64,000 nt of DNA from Flavobacterium covae (GCA_019565575.1 CP067379.1:1488001-1552000), one strand, 5' to 3'. Positions 39,602 to 51,812 are shown, counted from the first letter of the stretch. The notes: a model not told the origin generated them from the letters alone. Numbers and translations: made by a program.

Positions 39602-39971
39602 ATGGCTGATCTACTTACAGAATTTGGTGATTCTATCGCTAAAAATTTACCAGGCTTTATAGCGGTTAGTATTCTTGATATTCATAAAGGAATCATTTAT
39701 CATTCAAAATCCGTTTTAAAGGATTATAATATAGATCTTGATTCTAATTATATTTTAGAAATGGTTCGTGCTAAACTAAACGGAATTCATGCACTAAAAC
39801 AAAATCAATACGTTCAAGATATAACAATTACGTTAACTTCACAATATCATGTTATTGATATTTCAAATAATCATGAGTTTTTAATTTATCTTGTGGTAGA
39901 TGCCTCTGGAAGCGAATTTAACTATGACAAAGGCATTGTTGAATAAATATAAGAAAAGTATTAGTTTGTAA
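39602..39971 (+). CDS. Roadblock/LC7-like small protein, copy 1 (frame shift near end)
   Basis: About 123 residues; a divergent member of the set at 53051, 54054, 54600 and 55617. FGDSIAKNLPGFIAVSILDI at the start and YHVIDISNNHEFLIYLVVDASG match the set. One surplus base near 39922 breaks the end; the shifted frame gives NMTKALLNKYKKSISL, as in the others. The fold pattern (helix, GFIAV strand, helix, paired strands, NxGMTKALLxKY helix) resembles Roadblock/LC7 proteins such as MglB, which bind small GTPases or form dimers. No GTPase gene is adjacent. Confidence 0.55.
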
Positions 39972-40136
39972 AATCAAAACCCAAGTATACGTTATTATAT
40001 TTTGTAATGAAAGGGAAAATATAAGGAAATAAAAAACTAGATCTTTTCTGGAGATGTATTGAGAACAAAAAAAGAGTGTTTTTTTAGATTCAATGCCTTT
40101 TTTGTAAGAAAATTTTATTACGCAATTTGGGACAAA

Positions 40137-40216
40137 AGAAGTCCTAAAATAAAAGAAGTTCTATATTAAAGAGTATAAATGGTTTCTTTAATTGATACTT
40201 CTTTTTTAGGACTTCT
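40137..40216. repeat. Short palindromic element with AGAAGTCCTAAAA arms
   Basis: AGAAGTCCTAAAATAAAAGA (from 40137) is mirrored by TCTTTTTTAGGACTTCT ending at 40216; 80 bp in all. It lies between convergent genes and could also stop transcription. The core GTCCTAAAA is shared with the IS1182-family ends. The rest of 39972-40267 is gene-free. Confidence 0.5.
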
Positions 40217-40267
40217 AACAAACAATCACATGGTATTAATATAATGTTTAATTAAATAATTGCTTTG

Positions 40268-41482
40268 CTATTTTTTCTTTAAGAGAAATTTGTTCTTTTT
40301 TAATGTTAAATACAATAAGTAGGTTAATCCAACTCCAATTATAGATATGATTGAATTTATTAACCAGTTTGCTTCATAGCCAAGATATTGAACTATAGAT
40401 AGACCTGTTTTTGAACTTAGAACGTGAGCAAAACCATAACTCATCTGAAATACTGACATGAATATTCCTTCATGATTTTTATGGCTTCTTTTTAGTACTA
40501 GACCACTTGCGTAGGAAAAAGTAAGCATATTTCCAAAAGTCATGAGAGCCATAAAAAACCATAAAACAGTACTGTTATGAATACAGTATAAAGAAAAATA
40601 TCCTAAAGAAAAGAGTATAAGTCCAATTATAATAGCTAAAGTTTCATTTATTCTTTTTACTTGCATCTTATTAATTAAACGTACTTCAAATAGTATAAAA
40701 AGGATTCCGCTAAATCCAAAAAGCATTCCAGTTGTTACATCTTTTAGTTGAAAAGAATTTTTTTGAAACAAAGGTAAAATAGTAAAAACTTGAAAGAATA
40801 GATAACCTGTAATCATTGCAATAATCCAATTTAACACAAAAGGAATATCTTTTATAGGTGCTAATCTATCCAAAGTAGTTTTTGTTAGATTTAGATCAAA
40901 CGGAACTTTGCGTTCTTTTACTAATAATGAAAAAACGGAAATTGCTAAAAGACAAGTTATACCATCTACCCAAAAAAGAACGTCATAATTCCAGTATGAT
41001 ATAACTAATCCTCCAATTACAGGGCCAAACACAAGACCTAAATTAGAAGCTGATCGAATTAAAGATAAGGATTGTAATTTCATATCTTTACTTACATAGC
41101 TATTAACTGTTAGCATCATTGCAGGACGATACATATCTGCAATGGTGGTGAGCAAAAAAACAGTAAAACAAATAGCCTCAAAGCTTTTTACATATTTGAG
41201 AATAAAAAAAACAATACCGCTGGTAAAAAGACTGAAAATCATTACTTTGTAAGATCCTATAATGTCTGATAGACGACCGCTAGTAAAAGTTCCTACTAAA
41301 GAGCCAATCCCAAAGCAAACCATTATCCAACCTATTTGAGAATAGGTGAAACCTAGGGTTTCGTTAAGGTATTTTGATAAAAAGGGAACCACTACGGCTC
41401 CCATTCTATTAATTAATGTGATTAAGGCAATTACTTTTATTTCTAAGTTAAAATGTATTCGATTTTTTTTTATAAATTCCAT
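40268..41482 (-). CDS. MFS transporter, paralogue 2
   Basis: 404 residues, uninterrupted. NRMGAVVVPFLSKYLNE, GTFTSGRLSDIIGSYKVMIF (major-facilitator motif A) and RPAMMLTVNSYVSKD correspond to segments of paralogue 1. Twelve membrane helices are expected. It starts 6 bp after the stop of the PAS-domain gene, so the two are probably one transcript. Substrate unknown. Confidence 0.8.
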   Translation of the reverse strand: MEFIKKNRIHFNLEIKVIALITLINRMGAVVVPFLSKYLNETLGFTYSQIGWIMVCFGIGSLVGTFTSGRLSDIIGSYKVMIFSLFTSGIVFFILKYVKSFEAICFTVFLLTTIADMYRPAMMLTVNSYVSKDMKLQSLSLIRSASNLGLVFGPVIGGLVISYWNYDVLFWVDGITCLLAISVFSLLVKERKVPFDLNLTKTTLDRLAPIKDIPFVLNWIIAMITGYLFFQVFTILPLFQKNSFQLKDVTTGMLFGFSGILFILFEVRLINKMQVKRINETLAIIIGLILFSLGYFSLYCIHNSTVLWFFMALMTFGNMLTFSYASGLVLKRSHKNHEGIFMSVFQMSYGFAHVLSSKTGLSIVQYLGYEANWLINSIISIIGVGLTYLLYLTLKKNKFLLKKK

Positions 41483-41488
41483 AAAACA

Positions 41489-42129
41489 TTAGAATAGGTT
41501 AAGTTTAGTTGCAAAAAATTTAGAGAAAAACCCACTGCGAACATGCTCTAAGTCATCATTTGTTTTTGCTACTTCTAATTCTTGTTTTTCTTCTACTTCA
41601 TTAGTTTCATCTACCATTATTTTGGTTATGAGCTGAACGTAGGTCATACCCAATTCTTCAAGATATCCTGTTAGAAATTTTTCACTTCCATCAATTCCTC
41701 TTACTTGTTCTATTTGTAATAATTTTTTATACAAATCATCTACTTTTTTAACTACTTCGCTAGGTACAGCTTTTCTTCTTGCAATATATTTAGTGATATT
41801 GGCATTTTCATCCACTACATAATCAAAATCAGTTATCACCCAATAATAACGACCTGATTTGGAAAGATTTTTGATAATTCCATGGAATTTATGCCCTTTT
41901 TGATGTTATCCCACATTACCTTGAAGATGATCTGAGGTGTGTCTGGGTGTCTAACAATATTATGAGGTTGGCCTACCAATTCATACTCTTGATAGCCCGA
42001 AACTTCTGCAAATACTTCATTTACATACTCAATAGTTCCATAAATGTCAGTTTTACTCATAATAGTTTTAGTAGTATCCCAAACAACCTCTTCATTTAGA
42101 GGTAATGGTCTTTTAATTTCTAAATCCAT
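41489..42129 (-). CDS. PAS-domain protein (Aer-like sensor domain, frame-broken)
   Basis: About 213 residues. The PAS domain is at residues 20-125: MSKTDIYGTIEYVNEVFAEVSGYQ, VGQPHNIVRHPDTP and, after the shift, KSGRYYWVITDFDYVVDE. This is the form of Aer-type sensor domains. One missing G near 41895 breaks the frame (KKGHKFHGIIKN restores it). The C-terminal part is helical and has no kinase, cyclase or receptor domain. It sits 6 bp before MFS paralogue 2 and may sense a condition for that transporter. Confidence 0.72.
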
Positions 42130-42282
42130 ATTTAATCCAAATTTGCTTATTTACAACAGTAAAGTTACGGCGAAAAAAATACAAAAACTGATTTTTGTCA
42201 TAAAAAAATAAAAAAACATCTTTTGAGTTATTTTAATTGGAATTGCTTTCGTTTATAAAGGAGAAAATAAAGATTTAATTTT

Positions 42283-42290
42283 TATATTTG
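42283..42290 (+). promoter_or_regulatory. Promoter -7 element of pyrH-frr
   Basis: TATATTTG matches TAnnTTTG, 20 bp before the pyrH ATG. No TTG at the right distance is visible, so only the -7 part is supported. Confidence 0.4.
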
Positions 42291-42303
42291 CATAGCAAAT
42301 TAA

Positions 42304-43016
<713 letters not shown>

Positions 43017-43068
43017 TATTAAGATTCATTTATTCAGAAAAATTTGAATTAATATAACGTATAGAGAA

Positions 43069-43632
43069 ATGACAGAAGAAATTAATTTTATATTAGATAG
43101 TACTAAAGAATCAATGGAAGGTTCTTTAATTCACTTAGAAAAAGAATTTTTAAATATTAGAGCAGGTAAAGCATCTCCACAAATGTTAGGGGGTGTTTTT
43201 GTAGACTATTATGGCTCTCAAACGCCTCTTTCTCAGGTAGCCAATATTAATACTCCAGATGCACGTACAATAACCGTAACACCTTGGGAAAAAAGCATGC
43301 TTCAACCAATAGAAAGAGCTATTATGATTGCAAACATTGGCTTTAATCCTATGAATAACGGAGATAATATTATTATATCCGTTCCTCCTCTAACAGAAGA
43401 ACGCCGTCGTGAATTAGCAAAACAAGCAAAATCAGAGGCAGAAGATGCTAAAATAGGTGTTAGAAATGCACGTAAGGAAGCAAATAATGATATTAAAAAA
43501 TTAGAAAAAGAAGGAACATCAGAAGATGTTTGTAAAACAGCAGAAGAAAATGTTCAAAAGTTAACAGATGCCTACATTAAAAAAGTAGATGAACTTTATG
43601 CCGTAAAAGAGGCAGAAATAATGAAAGTTTAA
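43069..43632 (+). CDS. frr: Ribosome recycling factor
   Basis: 187 residues, uninterrupted. LEKEFLNIRAGKASPQML, YYGSQTPLSQVANINTPD, PLTEERRRELAKQAK and VRNARKEANNDIKKLEKEG are hallmarks of RRF. Together with EF-G it splits the ribosome after termination. The pyrH-frr pair is a conserved bacterial arrangement. Confidence 0.95.
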   Translation: MTEEINFILDSTKESMEGSLIHLEKEFLNIRAGKASPQMLGGVFVDYYGSQTPLSQVANINTPDARTITVTPWEKSMLQPIERAIMIANIGFNPMNNGDNIIISVPPLTEERRRELAKQAKSEAEDAKIGVRNARKEANNDIKKLEKEGTSEDVCKTAEENVQKLTDAYIKKVDELYAVKEAEIMKV

Positions 43633-43640
43633 AAATTAGA

Positions 43641-43682
43641 AAAGCAATGATTTTTAGGAAAATAAAAAACATTGCTTTTTTA
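43641..43682 (+). terminator. Intrinsic terminator after frr
   Basis: AAAGCAATG (43641-43649) pairs with CATTGCTTT (43670-43678) and is followed by TTT. Confidence 0.65.
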
Positions 43683-43784
43683 ACAGATTGGTTTTTGTAG
43701 ATTTCTTTCTACATTGTTTTTTGAATAAAGGCGCGTAAATTGCGTTCTGTTTTTCTAATATAAATAACACATAATATTTTTACT

Positions 43785-44857
43785 ATGAAAGTGAAAAAAA
43801 TATTTTTATTACTATCGTTTGTTTTCGCTCAATTTGCGTCAGCATCTTATGATGATAGCCTTTTCGGAGGAATTGAAATAGGAAGTAAAGGAATTAAAAT
43901 TTCAGTTCTAGATGTAGATAACATCAAAAAGGGAGTTATGAAATTAAATCCTTTTGGACAGAAAATGTAGGTATTGCACGTGGAATAGCTATTGATGGTA
44001 AATTGGCAGCTGAAGATATAAAGATAGCTTCCAGAAGTAGTTTATAGAAGTTATTTAAGAGTTAAAAATGAGTTTAAAGTTACCGAACAAAATATTTTTA
44101 TTGTTGGATCTTCTGGAGTAGCCATGGCATCTAATACAAAGGAACTGGTTGATGCAGTTAAAAAATTGACGAACAAAGAACTTGATTTTATAGACGCACA
44201 AGCAGAAGGGAAAATGTTATTGAAAGGATGTATTCCACCTGTTAATTACTTGAATTCGACAGTTCTAGATATTGGAGGAGGGAACACAAAAGGAGGTTAT
44301 GTAGATACTTTTAATAACGATAATTTCGTTTTTTTCCTCTTTCATTCGATTATGGAAGTATAACATTAACAGAAACAGTTAAAAAGAAGACTAAAAGCGA
44401 AAGTATAGGAGAGTATAACGAAAAATTATTTGGTCTAACACCTATGTTAAGAGAACAAATAAAAGCAATGTACAATTCTAAACCCCAAGCCTTAGAAAAG
44501 CAAAATGTTTATATGTCAGGAGGGGCAGTATGGGCTTTCTATACACTTTATAATGGAGGTGAGGCAAAAGATAATTTTAATGGCTTTACATTGGAAGATG
44601 TAATCAACTATGATGCTGTTGTAAAAAATAATTTTCAAAAATTTGAAGAATTAGCTAAGAAAAACAAAGAAGTAGAACGCGTTTTGAAAACATATTCTCA
44701 AAAACATTTAATATCAGGTTCTGCTCTTCTGTTAGTTTGTTTAGAAGATATTCCGAATATTAATGATAAAAAATTATTCTTTGCAAAACAAGGACAAACC
44801 GCATGGTTAGTTTCTTATATAGTTGATAGGTCAAACAAGATAAAAAAAATATGGTAA
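43785..44857 (+). CDS. Secreted Ppx/GppA-like protein, copy 2 (frame-broken)
   Basis: About 358 residues when joined, and closely related to copy 1. Signal peptide KIFLLLSFVFAQFASA, then GGIEIGSKGIKISVLDVD, GSSGVAMASNTK, EGKMLLKGC, VLDIGGGNTKGGYVD and MSGGAVWAFYTLYNGG. Frames break near 43935 (one A missing), at 44028-44034 (CTTCCAG; CTTCAG restores ASEVVYRSYLRVKNEF) and near 44335 (one C missing). The nucleotide loops are intact, as in copy 1. It is followed by copy 3 and the TonB receptor on the same strand. Confidence 0.68.
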
Positions 44858-44996
44858 TTAATTAAAGAAAGAATGTCTAGTTTCGTAAGCTTATTTTTAA
44901 GTTTGCATTCTATTGTCAAATGTGAAAATCTGTACTAAAATATCAAACAAAAATAAATTATTATAGAATATTTTACATAGCCTTTTCGTTTCTATT

Positions 44997-45985
44997 ATGA
45001 TCAAAAAAACCTTTTTTTAATTATTTTATTTTTAGAAGCATTCGTAGGATTTGCTCAAAAAAAAATAGTAGGTCTAGAGTTCAATAACAAGGAGGTAAAA
45101 GTACTTGTTATTGAATCTAAACCTGATGTAGCGGATGAGTTTAAACTTAAAAGTTTTTGGTCAGACCCCATAGTGCCAGATCCTAATGAGGATCGTTTAA
45201 GTTTGGTAAAAAAAAATAACCGCAGCTATAATCGCTAATGTTCAGAAAATCAAATTAGAACAAAATGTAGAATCAGATAAAACATTTTTGATTAGCGATT
45301 CAGATTTGTTTTCTGAGGCTGAAATGATTGCTATCCAAAAAGAGCTTTTGAGCAAAAAAATAGCAAAGATTGATTTTTTAAATAATCAAAAAAGTTGTGA
45401 ATATATTTTTGAAGGATTGCTTAAAAAAGAAGATAAAGATGAAGCAGCATTAATCAATATTAATGAAAAAGAAACAACTTTTTCTAGCTATACCAAAAAA
45501 GATGGTTTCAAAGTAACCGTTATACCCAATAGTGATTTCCAAAAGTTAGAATTTTTAAATGATGATTCTAAAAAAGCAGAAATTTCCAAATTAAATGAAA
45601 ATATCAAACAACTTTATTACTACAATGATGAAATGAGAGATAAAAAAATATTTATCTCACAGGAGAATCAGCTTGGGCATCTTATGCTTTGTTTAATGGA
45701 GGAGCTATTGATTTAGAGTTCAATCCAGTGAAAATTGAAGATCTTGAAAATCATCAAATTAGTTTAGATAAAAAATTTGATCGTTATCAAGTATTAGCAT
45801 CAGCTAATATTGAAGCAGATAAAGTACTCACATACTATTCAAAATATGAACTCTCAATTGGGAATAAATTTCTAACATTAATTTTGAAAAATTTAGAAAC
45901 AAATTCGAAGAAAAAGATTTTATATTGTAAAAATACTAATAAAGCAAAGTTGGTTAATTATTTAGCCAATAAGCTTATTGACTAA
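44997..45985 (+). CDS. Secreted Ppx/GppA-like protein, copy 3, divergent and lacking phosphate loops
   Basis: About 328 residues in three joined frames (breaks near 45015, 45210 and 45660). A signal peptide (FLEAFVGFAQ) is visible. KIVGLEFNNKEVKVLVIESK, KLKSFWSDP and TGESAWASYALFNGGAIDLEF align with copies 1 and 2. Where those have DIGGGNTKGGY this copy reads ININEKETTFSSY, and the first loop is also degenerate. It should not bind nucleotide in the usual way and may be a binding or structural partner. It ends 28 bp before the TonB receptor. Confidence 0.55.
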
Positions 45986-46013
45986 CCCATTAATTTTTGT
46001 AAAAAACAAACTT

Positions 46014-48769
46014 ATGAATAAAAAAATACAACTTCTTCTCTTTTTGAGTTTAATATTTCATCAAGCCAATTTTGCTCAATTCAAAGTTTTTGGCAATATC
46101 AGAAATGGTAACGATGATAATCTTTTTCCGTAAAAGTAATTTTAGCTAGTGCAGATGAAAAGAAATATATTCATCAAGTTCATACAGATAAATCAGGTAA
46201 TTTTATCTTGAACTCAAAAGAAAAGACAGGTAAATTAATACTAAAATTACCAGGCTATAAGACTACTTATAAATTTATAGAATTTACCAAAAGTAAGTTA
46301 GATGTAGGTATTATTTATTTAGAAGAAGATTTATTAAAAAATTTAGAAACAGAATCGGCTTTAGTCGACTTAGCATTTTTGAGAAAATCGCCAACAGCCA
46401 CAAATACAATTTTTGAGAGCACTGAATTTAATCACAATAGTAATAAAGATTTTATAGAAAGAGCTGCCCTGTTACCAGGGGTATACACAACACCCTTAGG
46501 AGGAAGTTATTCTAAAAGTAGACTTCGTCTTAGAGGATATAATCAAAATAATATAACTCCTTTATTAGACGGTATCTCGTTAAGAGATTTTGAAAGTGGA
46601 GAAGTAAACTGGTCATTTATTGCACCAGCAAGCGATGCTTTAGATGCTATTCAAATTCAAAGAGGTTTAGGATCTTCTAAACTTGTAAACGCATCCGTTG
46701 CAGGTACAGTTAACTTTATATTACGTGATCCTTTTACAAAATATGATAACTATATATCAGTTGAATCAGGAAATAATGATTATAGAAAATATAGTTTAAG
46801 TCTAAACACAGGAAATGTAGATAAAGGATTTGGTCTTAATTTATCATTATCTAATACCTCTAGTAACGGATACTTTCCTGGAACGGCTTTTAATGCTACA
46901 GGTTATTACCTAGGTATGGGGTACAAAACAGATCACCATAAATTTATCCTTAAATTGATAGGATCACCAAATTGGATTGATTTTAGAAATAGAATATCTA
47001 CTATAGATGACAGTACTGATGAGTCAGGACTAGATCCTAAATACAATGTTACCTATAACGAATACAATGGTAAAAATCTTTCGTTAAATAATAATGCTAC
47101 CCATACACCTTCCTTGAGCTTAGAATGGCAATATAAAATAAATGAAAATAACATATTAGCCTTAAAAGGATATGGCGTTTATGGAAATACCTCTTTCAAA
47201 GATTATACAGGAACTGAAATTTTTAATGATTATAGTAAGTTCTTAAATTCTAATAATACAATTGATTACAATTATATTAGAGCTTATAATAGAGGTTTAG
47301 CAACAAATATAATAGAACAAAAAATAGGTTCAACCCCGAAATCTTACACTCGTGTTCCTTATATAGTAAATGGAAAACAATTATATTTAAATTCTACTGA
47401 GTTTAATACAGAGACTTCTGGTATATCTCAAACAGAGAATTTTGCTAAAAGCAAGGTATATGGAGGATTATTAAACTATTCAACAAACTTGACTTCTAAA
47501 CTTAAATTTGATATTGGTATTGATATTAGAAAATCCTCTTCTATACATACTAAATATTTAAACGATTTATTTGGAGCTGATGGTTATTTAGTTAATCAAT
47601 TGCAAAATAAATCAATCTTTACTACAGAAACCTTTTCTTTGAAAGATGATTTATGGAATCCTTTTAAAGTAATTAAGTCTACAAAAATTGATTACTACAA
47701 GGAAAATATTATTTCGTATTATGGGGCCTACTCACAGTTACAGTTAAATTTGAAAAAATTCAACTTTTTACTTCAAGGAGGATATAGCGAAAATGATTTC
47801 AGCAAGGTAACATACGATATTTTTAATACGAATCTATCGGAGTCTTCACAACATGTAAATTTAGATTCATATAACGTAAAATTTGGTGCAAACTGGAATA
47901 TGAATGCTAAAAACAATATTTGGTTTAACTGTGGTCTAGTATCGAGAGTTCCAATTTTAAATTATGTTTTTGATTTTCAAACAAACAAAATTAAGAATGG
48001 TTTTAAAAATGAAAACTTTAAATCAATTGAAGCAGGGTATACTTTCTTAAGTAAAAGCTTTAATTTAAATTTCGTTGCCTATACAAATTATTTAGATAAT
48101 TCAACAGAACAATTATTTGAAACAGGTTACGGAGTTACAGGCTTTACACATGATTTAAGTAAAAGAAATTCAGGAATTGAGTTAGACTTTACATACAAAC
48201 CTTTCCAGAAATTTACAATTTACAGTAGCCATTCTTTCGGAGAAGGAAAATATACTAAAGATGCTTTATATACAGAGTATGATGATAATCAAACAACCAC
48301 TTTATATATAAAAGATACTAGAATAGGAAGTGTTCCTGAATGGATGAGCAGTCTTTCTTTGTCTTTAGAGCCAATTAGAAGATTATCTTTTACAGTTACA
48401 GGGAAATATCATGATAACTTTTATAGTAATACCCCAGCTGAACAATATGATCCTGTTTGGTATCCAGATAGTTATGCTGTACATGATTTAAAATTACCTT
48501 CTTTCTTATTATTTGATACAAACTTAAAATACAAAATTAGACTTAATAATGAAGATCTAGTTAATGTAGGTTTATCTATGAACAATATTTTTGATACACT
48601 TTACATAACTGAATCTACAAGAAGTTATTTAAATAATCAAAATCTTCCTGGTACGAATACAACTTATGGCAATGCTTTTCCTGCTAATTTTAAAGGGATT
48701 AATGGAGCTAATACAGCCTTTTTTGGTCTTGGAAGAACTTGGAATTTTGCTGTCCAATATAGATTTTAA
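46014..48769 (+). CDS. TonB-dependent outer-membrane receptor (frame shift near start)
   Basis: About 918 residues. The signal peptide NKKIQLLLFLSLIFHQANFA precedes a short carboxypeptidase-regulatory-like domain; one missing base near 46130 (CTTTTTCCGTAA) breaks it. The plug domain shows RAALLPGVYTTPLGGSYS, LRLRGYNQNNITPLLDGI and IQIQRGLGSSKLVNASVAG. The 22-strand barrel ends AFFGLGRTWNFAVQYRF, with the usual C-terminal Phe. It is not paired with a SusD-like gene. Substrate unknown; the Ppx-like neighbours hint at a phosphate-containing ligand, which is speculation. Confidence 0.82.
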
Positions 48770-48790
48770 AAATTAGTTTAAAAAATAAAA

Positions 48791-50562
48791 GAGGCTGTCC
48801 TAAAAGGGCAGCTTTTTTTATGCCGCAAATTCACGATATTGGTGATTGCTAGTAAAATTTAATTTTTCAAAAACAATTAGAAGGCAAAATCGAGTCATAT
48901 AGTTGTATGTTGAGCAAGAACGAGTTGTTTTAAAAGCTTTTTTCATTGAATCTGTAGTTGTAGCCACCATTTTTCTGAAATTATGACCAAGCGCCATTAG
49001 TAGAAACTCCATTTCTACCATTTCTAACCCAAAAAATGTAAACCGATTAAATTTATTGTTGTTTTTTAGTTGTCCGAATACTGCCTCTACTTCAACAGGT
49101 CTTTTACTTCTGTGTTTGTGTCCTTTTTTGAGTTTAGTAATTCTTTAGCTTCGTTTTTTAGGCAATTTAGAGGGTGATTGACTTCTATTTTTCGATTCCC
49201 TTTTGCTTTGTGGCATAAACTTCTCAATGGGCATCCTTCGCATCGTTTAGCTTGATAATAAGTCACTTCTGATTCATATCCATTGCTAGAGATTCGCTTA
49301 CCTATTCCTATGTTTTCCATTTTTTGCCCCATAGGACAGATATAGAAATCGTATTGTTGATTGTAAAATAAATTTTGCACTAAAAAGGATTCTCTTTAAG
49401 TTTCTTTTTCTGCTCTGCATGAAAATAATTGTACTTTACAAAGGGCTCAATTTGCTTGTTTTTAAGCATTTGGTAATTTTCTTCACTGCCATATCCAGCA
49501 TCGGCGACAACTTCTTTACTTTGTCTATTATAGTTTTCTTCAAAACTGTTTAAGTGTGACTCTAATGTGTTGGTATCGTTGGTCGTTTGATGTATAGAAA
49601 CGTGTGTAATAAATTGATTTTCAGTTGATATTTGAGGGTTGTAAGCTGGTTTGAGTTGCCCATTTCTCATATGATCTTCCTTCATTCTCATAAAAGTAGC
49701 GTCAGGGTCTGTCTTACTATAAGAGTTTCTATTTCCAAGTATTTCTAAATCCTTTTCGTATTTCTCTAATCTTGGAAGGTGTTCTTCCTGTAATTTCTGT
49801 AGTTCTTTTACCTGTTTCTTAGTCGGTTCTTTTAACTTTTTATTCAATTCTGATAGCTTTTCTTTTAATTCATCTGAATTGATTTTTTTTGGCAATGCTT
49901 CTTGGTTAAGTTCTTGGTTTTCTGATTGTATACTGTTTTCTATATCAGATAAAATAGTGTTGATTTTTACTTCTAATTTCTCTTTGTATTTTTCAACCGA
50001 ACCACGCCAAACAAAGGTGTATTTGTTGGATTTTGCTTCAATTTTAGTACCATCAATATATTGAACATCAAGGCTTATATAACCTAGGTCGACCAATATT
50101 TTTACTACTTCTGCGAATAAAACTTTGATTTTATCTTTCAAAATTTTGCCTCTTAACTCGTTAATGGTTCTAAACCCAGGAGTGGAATTGCCTGAGATAA
50201 ACATAAAATGAATGTTCTCATTAAGTGCTTTGGCTATTTTTCGGCAAGAATAGATATTTGACAAATAGCTATAAAACAATACTTTGATTAGCATTCTAGG
50301 ATGGTAAGCAGAGCATCCACCACCGCGATAAAGCTTAACTATGTCGCTAATATCAAGTCTGTCAACTATAGAATCGACCAGTCGAACAGGGTGGTTATCA
50401 TCAATTTTATCAAAAATATTGATTGGAAAAAGTTCTGGAGAATTGCCTGTCTGGTTTTTAAATCTTACTTTAGCCATTGCTTGTTTTTTGTTACCTCTAA
50501 AATACATGTTTTAGAGTAAAACAGCAATAAAAAAGGCTGTCCTAAACTTTTTGGACAGCCTC
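48791..50562. mobile_element. IS1182-family insertion sequence
   Basis: About 1.77 kb with terminal inverted repeats: the left end GAGGCTGTCCTAAAAGGGCA and, at the right, the complement of GAGGCTGTCCAAAAAG. One transposase gene fills the element on the minus strand. Both ends fold into hairpins followed by T-tracts (GCTGTCC..GGGCAGC TTTTTTT at the left; GGCTGTCC..GGACAGCC TCTTTTTT at the right), so the element insulates itself from outside transcription. No target duplication could be defined in the A/T-rich flanks. Confidence 0.8.
48818..50477 (-). CDS. IS1182-family transposase (frame-broken)
   Basis: About 555 residues when joined. The N-terminal domain has [17 protein letters not shown] and [20 protein letters not shown]; the DDE core shows [37 protein letters not shown] and [21 protein letters not shown] Cys-rich insert ([17 protein letters not shown]) is typical of IS1182. 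Breaks near 49385 (one T missing) and 49115 (A tract) may be sequence errors, so activity cannot be judged. I chose the start [11 protein letters not shown]. Confidence 0.82.
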
Positions 50563-50601
50563 TTTTTTATTGTTAAAATAAATGACCCTTTTATATAAAT
50601 A

Positions 50602-50936
50602 ATATCATTTAAACTTAAAATATACTGGATTAAAAAGTAAAATTCTCGGTCTGTTTTTTTTATTTTAAAACAATTCTAGCAAACAGTTGAGTATATAATT
50701 GAAATCATCGTTAGTTAGAGCGCGAAGCGCATCGAGAACCAATACTAATTTTTATTGTTTTTGTAGGATAGTGTCTAAATCAACATGCAGTCTGTTACTC
50801 TGATGTAAAGAGGAGTCTCATAATCAATATTATCTGATTTCTCCCTTTGGTCTAAATAACAAGATTGCGAACTTTTTGGAGAGTCTCAAGGTTGAAAAAA
50901 TATTATCATAAGGAAATTTCAAAGTTTAAATGATAT
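50602..50936. repeat. 335-bp repeat element with 15-bp perfect terminal inverted repeats, copy 1
   Basis: The element starts ATATCATTTAAACTT (50602-50616) and ends AAGTTTAAATGATAT (50922-50936), an exact inverted repeat. Inside are AGCGCGAAGCGCATCGAGAA, ACTCTGATGTAAAGAGGAGT and a TTTCTCCCTTTGGTC core. It is about 85 percent like the copy at 58340 by eye. No protein is encoded. The rest of 50563-51104 is gene-free. Confidence 0.7.
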
Positions 50937-51104
50937 AAATGTAATTTTAACCTTGAATTTATTAATCCTATACCTTTATTTAAAAAAAGATTATTGTTGC
51001 TAAATCATACTTTTATGATTGTTTATAGAGAGATAAAAGAGGTTTATTCGTATAAGTTAGAGATAGAATTTTAAAAGTTTAAAAAGACACTTTAAATATA
51101 CTTT

Positions 51105-51158
51105 TATTAAACTCAGCAACCTTATAATAAGAAATTTTTAAGACTACTGAGTTTAATA
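51105..51158. repeat. 12-bp perfect inverted repeat downstream of lipoprotein gene
   Basis: TATTAAACTCAG (51105-51116) and CTGAGTTTAATA (51147-51158), with a 30-nt loop. It lies just after the stop of the minus-strand lipoprotein gene; the T-tract is weak, so terminator use is uncertain. Confidence 0.45.
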
Positions 51159-51173
51159 AATTTTAAAAATAAA

Positions 51174-51812
51174 TTATTTAGAAGAAATAATTTTCCCATC
51201 CATATCAATTCTTAGACTTTCTATACTAGGTTTCTTTTTATCAACGGTGTTGGTAATTTCTATTTTCCCATTTTTATCCATTACTAAAGTAGCTAGTTTT
51301 GTTCCTCCCATATAGTCATAATAGTCACAAACTTTTCTAGAATCTATGATTTCACTAGAATTTTCTTTTGTTACATTAGCAAAAGTTGCAATAAAATCAC
51401 CATCTCCATGATAGAGAGCCGAAAAAAAAGTTATTTTAAAATTTTTAAACTTCCTTTCAGCTATTTTTACAAAACTATAATCATTTAGTAGATTAGGATT
51501 GTTATTTGTAGATATAAGTTCCTTTTTATATTTTGGAGTTAATAATTTATTAATAGTATTAATGTCTTTGATAAGAGTATATTGACTATCTGAATTACTT
51601 AATTTATCGTAAACTTTTTGATCAATTATAAAAGGAAATGCTTCTTTTTCCGAAGGAATCATATAAGAAATATTTTCTTCTGATTGATTAATATGTGCCA
51701 GTGTATCTTCTATTGAAGAAACTTTTTCATCTTTTGTTTTTTCGTTAGAATGCTTGTCGGATTTACAACTAATGATTATTAGAGATGACAAAAGTAAAAT
51801 CGTTTTTTTCAT
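51174..51812 (-). CDS. Lipoprotein of unknown family, paralogue A
   Basis: 212 residues with lipobox LSSLIIISC. A conserved block shared with paralogue B reads SFVKIAERKFKNFKITFF, LVMDKNGKIEIT and the C-terminal IDMDGKIISSK. I do not recognise the family. The protein should sit in the periplasm or outer membrane. Uninterrupted; 112 bp lie between it and paralogue B upstream. Confidence 0.6.
   Translation of the reverse strand: MKKTILLLSSLIIISCKSDKHSNEKTKDEKVSSIEDTLAHINQSEENISYMIPSEKEAFPFIIDQKVYDKLSNSDSQYTLIKDINTINKLLTPKYKKELISTNNNPNLLNDYSFVKIAERKFKNFKITFFSALYHGDGDFIATFANVTKENSSEIIDSRKVCDYYDYMGGTKLATLVMDKNGKIEITNTVDKKKPSIESLRIDMDGKIISSK

Noticed and set aside
48791..50562. Calling the insertion sequence inactive because of its frame breaks
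   Set aside because: The breaks lie in homopolymers as in essential genes; activity cannot be judged from this sequence.
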